The notes under the pieces are model-generated. The model saw only the letters and a program-made list of their open reading frames with translations. It had not been told where the DNA came from and did not search any database. From assembly GCA_004154925.1 (NCBI GenBank), contig QJNS01000050.1:1-64000 (forward strand): a stretch of DNA of 64,000 bases, read 5' to 3'. The stretch comes from Monosporascus cannonballus. Lineage: Eukaryota; Ascomycota; Sordariomycetes; Xylariales. Positions 63,302-64,000 of the stretch are shown piece after piece (the stretch's first letter is position 1; every line of letters begins with the position of its first letter). A program made the position numbers and the translations under genes.

Positions 63302-64000
63302 TTATAGTTGGGACTTTTCAAAAACCTATATATTTACGTACCGACCCATAGATAATCCATAAAAAACCCGCCAGCAAAAATTTAAATCAAAGTTTAATAC
63401 GAAATTCCAATTTTTTTGTTTATTTTATATTTTTTCTCTATTTGTTATATATTTTGCTCCTACATAATTTATATTAAATTTATATTTAATTTACATATTT
63501 AACTTCGTTTTAAGTAATATTTTATAGATATTTTAATATTCTCTTTAAAAATTAAGAAAGAAAATAAACATAATAATTTTATATTAAAATCTTAAAAACA
63601 ATACTATACACTACTTTAAATTGTTTTAAAATTATATATAAAATTAATTAGTTAAACTAATATATTTAAATATTAAAAATAAATTAAATGTATTATTAAA
63701 AGTATATTTATACCTGTAATTACGCAACTATTAAAGATATTATTTCGCTTTAAATTATACAAAAATAATATAATATCAAACTCGTTTAATTGTATTTTTA
63801 TTAGTGTAAACAATCTTTTTTAAAAAAGAGACGTAACCGTGTGAATAAAATTAGATAAAATAATAGATTACTGCTATAATTTCTAGGCTTCACCAGACTG
63901 GTCGCTTTCTTAAGCTGATTTATCCCATTCCTATTTACGTTGATTTTTATAACTTGAAAAGATGTTGTAAAAAGGATCGAGATCGACAAGAGCTTACAAA
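63302..64000. other. AT-rich right flank
   Basis: AT-rich sequence with several TTTATATTT-like stretches and no recognised motif. Composition begins to recover after about 63880. A minus-strand frame at 63801-63989 shows no known domain. Nothing further is supported. Confidence 0.4.

Overview
The window comes from a filamentous ascomycete (Pezizomycotina), most likely a Sordariomycete. The evidence is short spliceosomal introns of 50-210 nt with CTRAC-type branch sites, a fungal HET-domain gene, fungal orthologues of Rav1, Sda1, Yme2 and Emi1, and large AT-rich blocks of transposon debris with the all-transition decay left by repeat-induced point mutation (RIP). The class-level placement is inference. 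No rRNA, tRNA or CRISPR was recognised.

Layout. A homopolymer of at least 73 C opens the window (1-73). Gene-rich DNA follows: RAV1 (574-5307, 7 exons), an OPT-family transporter (6603-8983, 4 exons), a frameshifted HET-domain gene (9277-11258), a 458-bp TIR element (11767-12224), a dienelactone hydrolase-like gene of 6 exons rebuilt here (12408-13582), an intronless cytosolic HSP70 (14559-16508) and, convergent with it, an Emi1/DUF3128 gene on the minus strand (17069-17902). From about 18741 to 30739 the DNA is an AT-rich transposon block: an unclassified stretch, copy A of a 7.5-kb repeat, and a mariner-like element with long TIRs and TA duplications. A second gene island (31.3-39.6 kb) holds YME2, a secreted GMC oxidoreductase and SDA1. 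A second, larger transposon block runs from 40587 to the end: a RIP-damaged piggyBac-like element, copy B of the 7.5-kb repeat directly beside it, and a Ty1/Copia LTR element with a complete Ty3/Gypsy element nested in its gag start.

The genes do not form one pathway. They are housekeeping (V-ATPase regulation, chaperone, 60S biogenesis and mitochondrial maintenance) mixed with accessory functions (peptide or metal-chelate transport, self/non-self recognition, GMC oxidation, dienelactone hydrolysis). I found no convincing undescribed gene system. The most informative material is the transposon architecture: two nested LTR elements whose target duplications and frame can both be read, two TIR elements with TA duplications, and a two-copy 7.5-kb repeat with a GC-normal hairpin-forming end that I could not classify.
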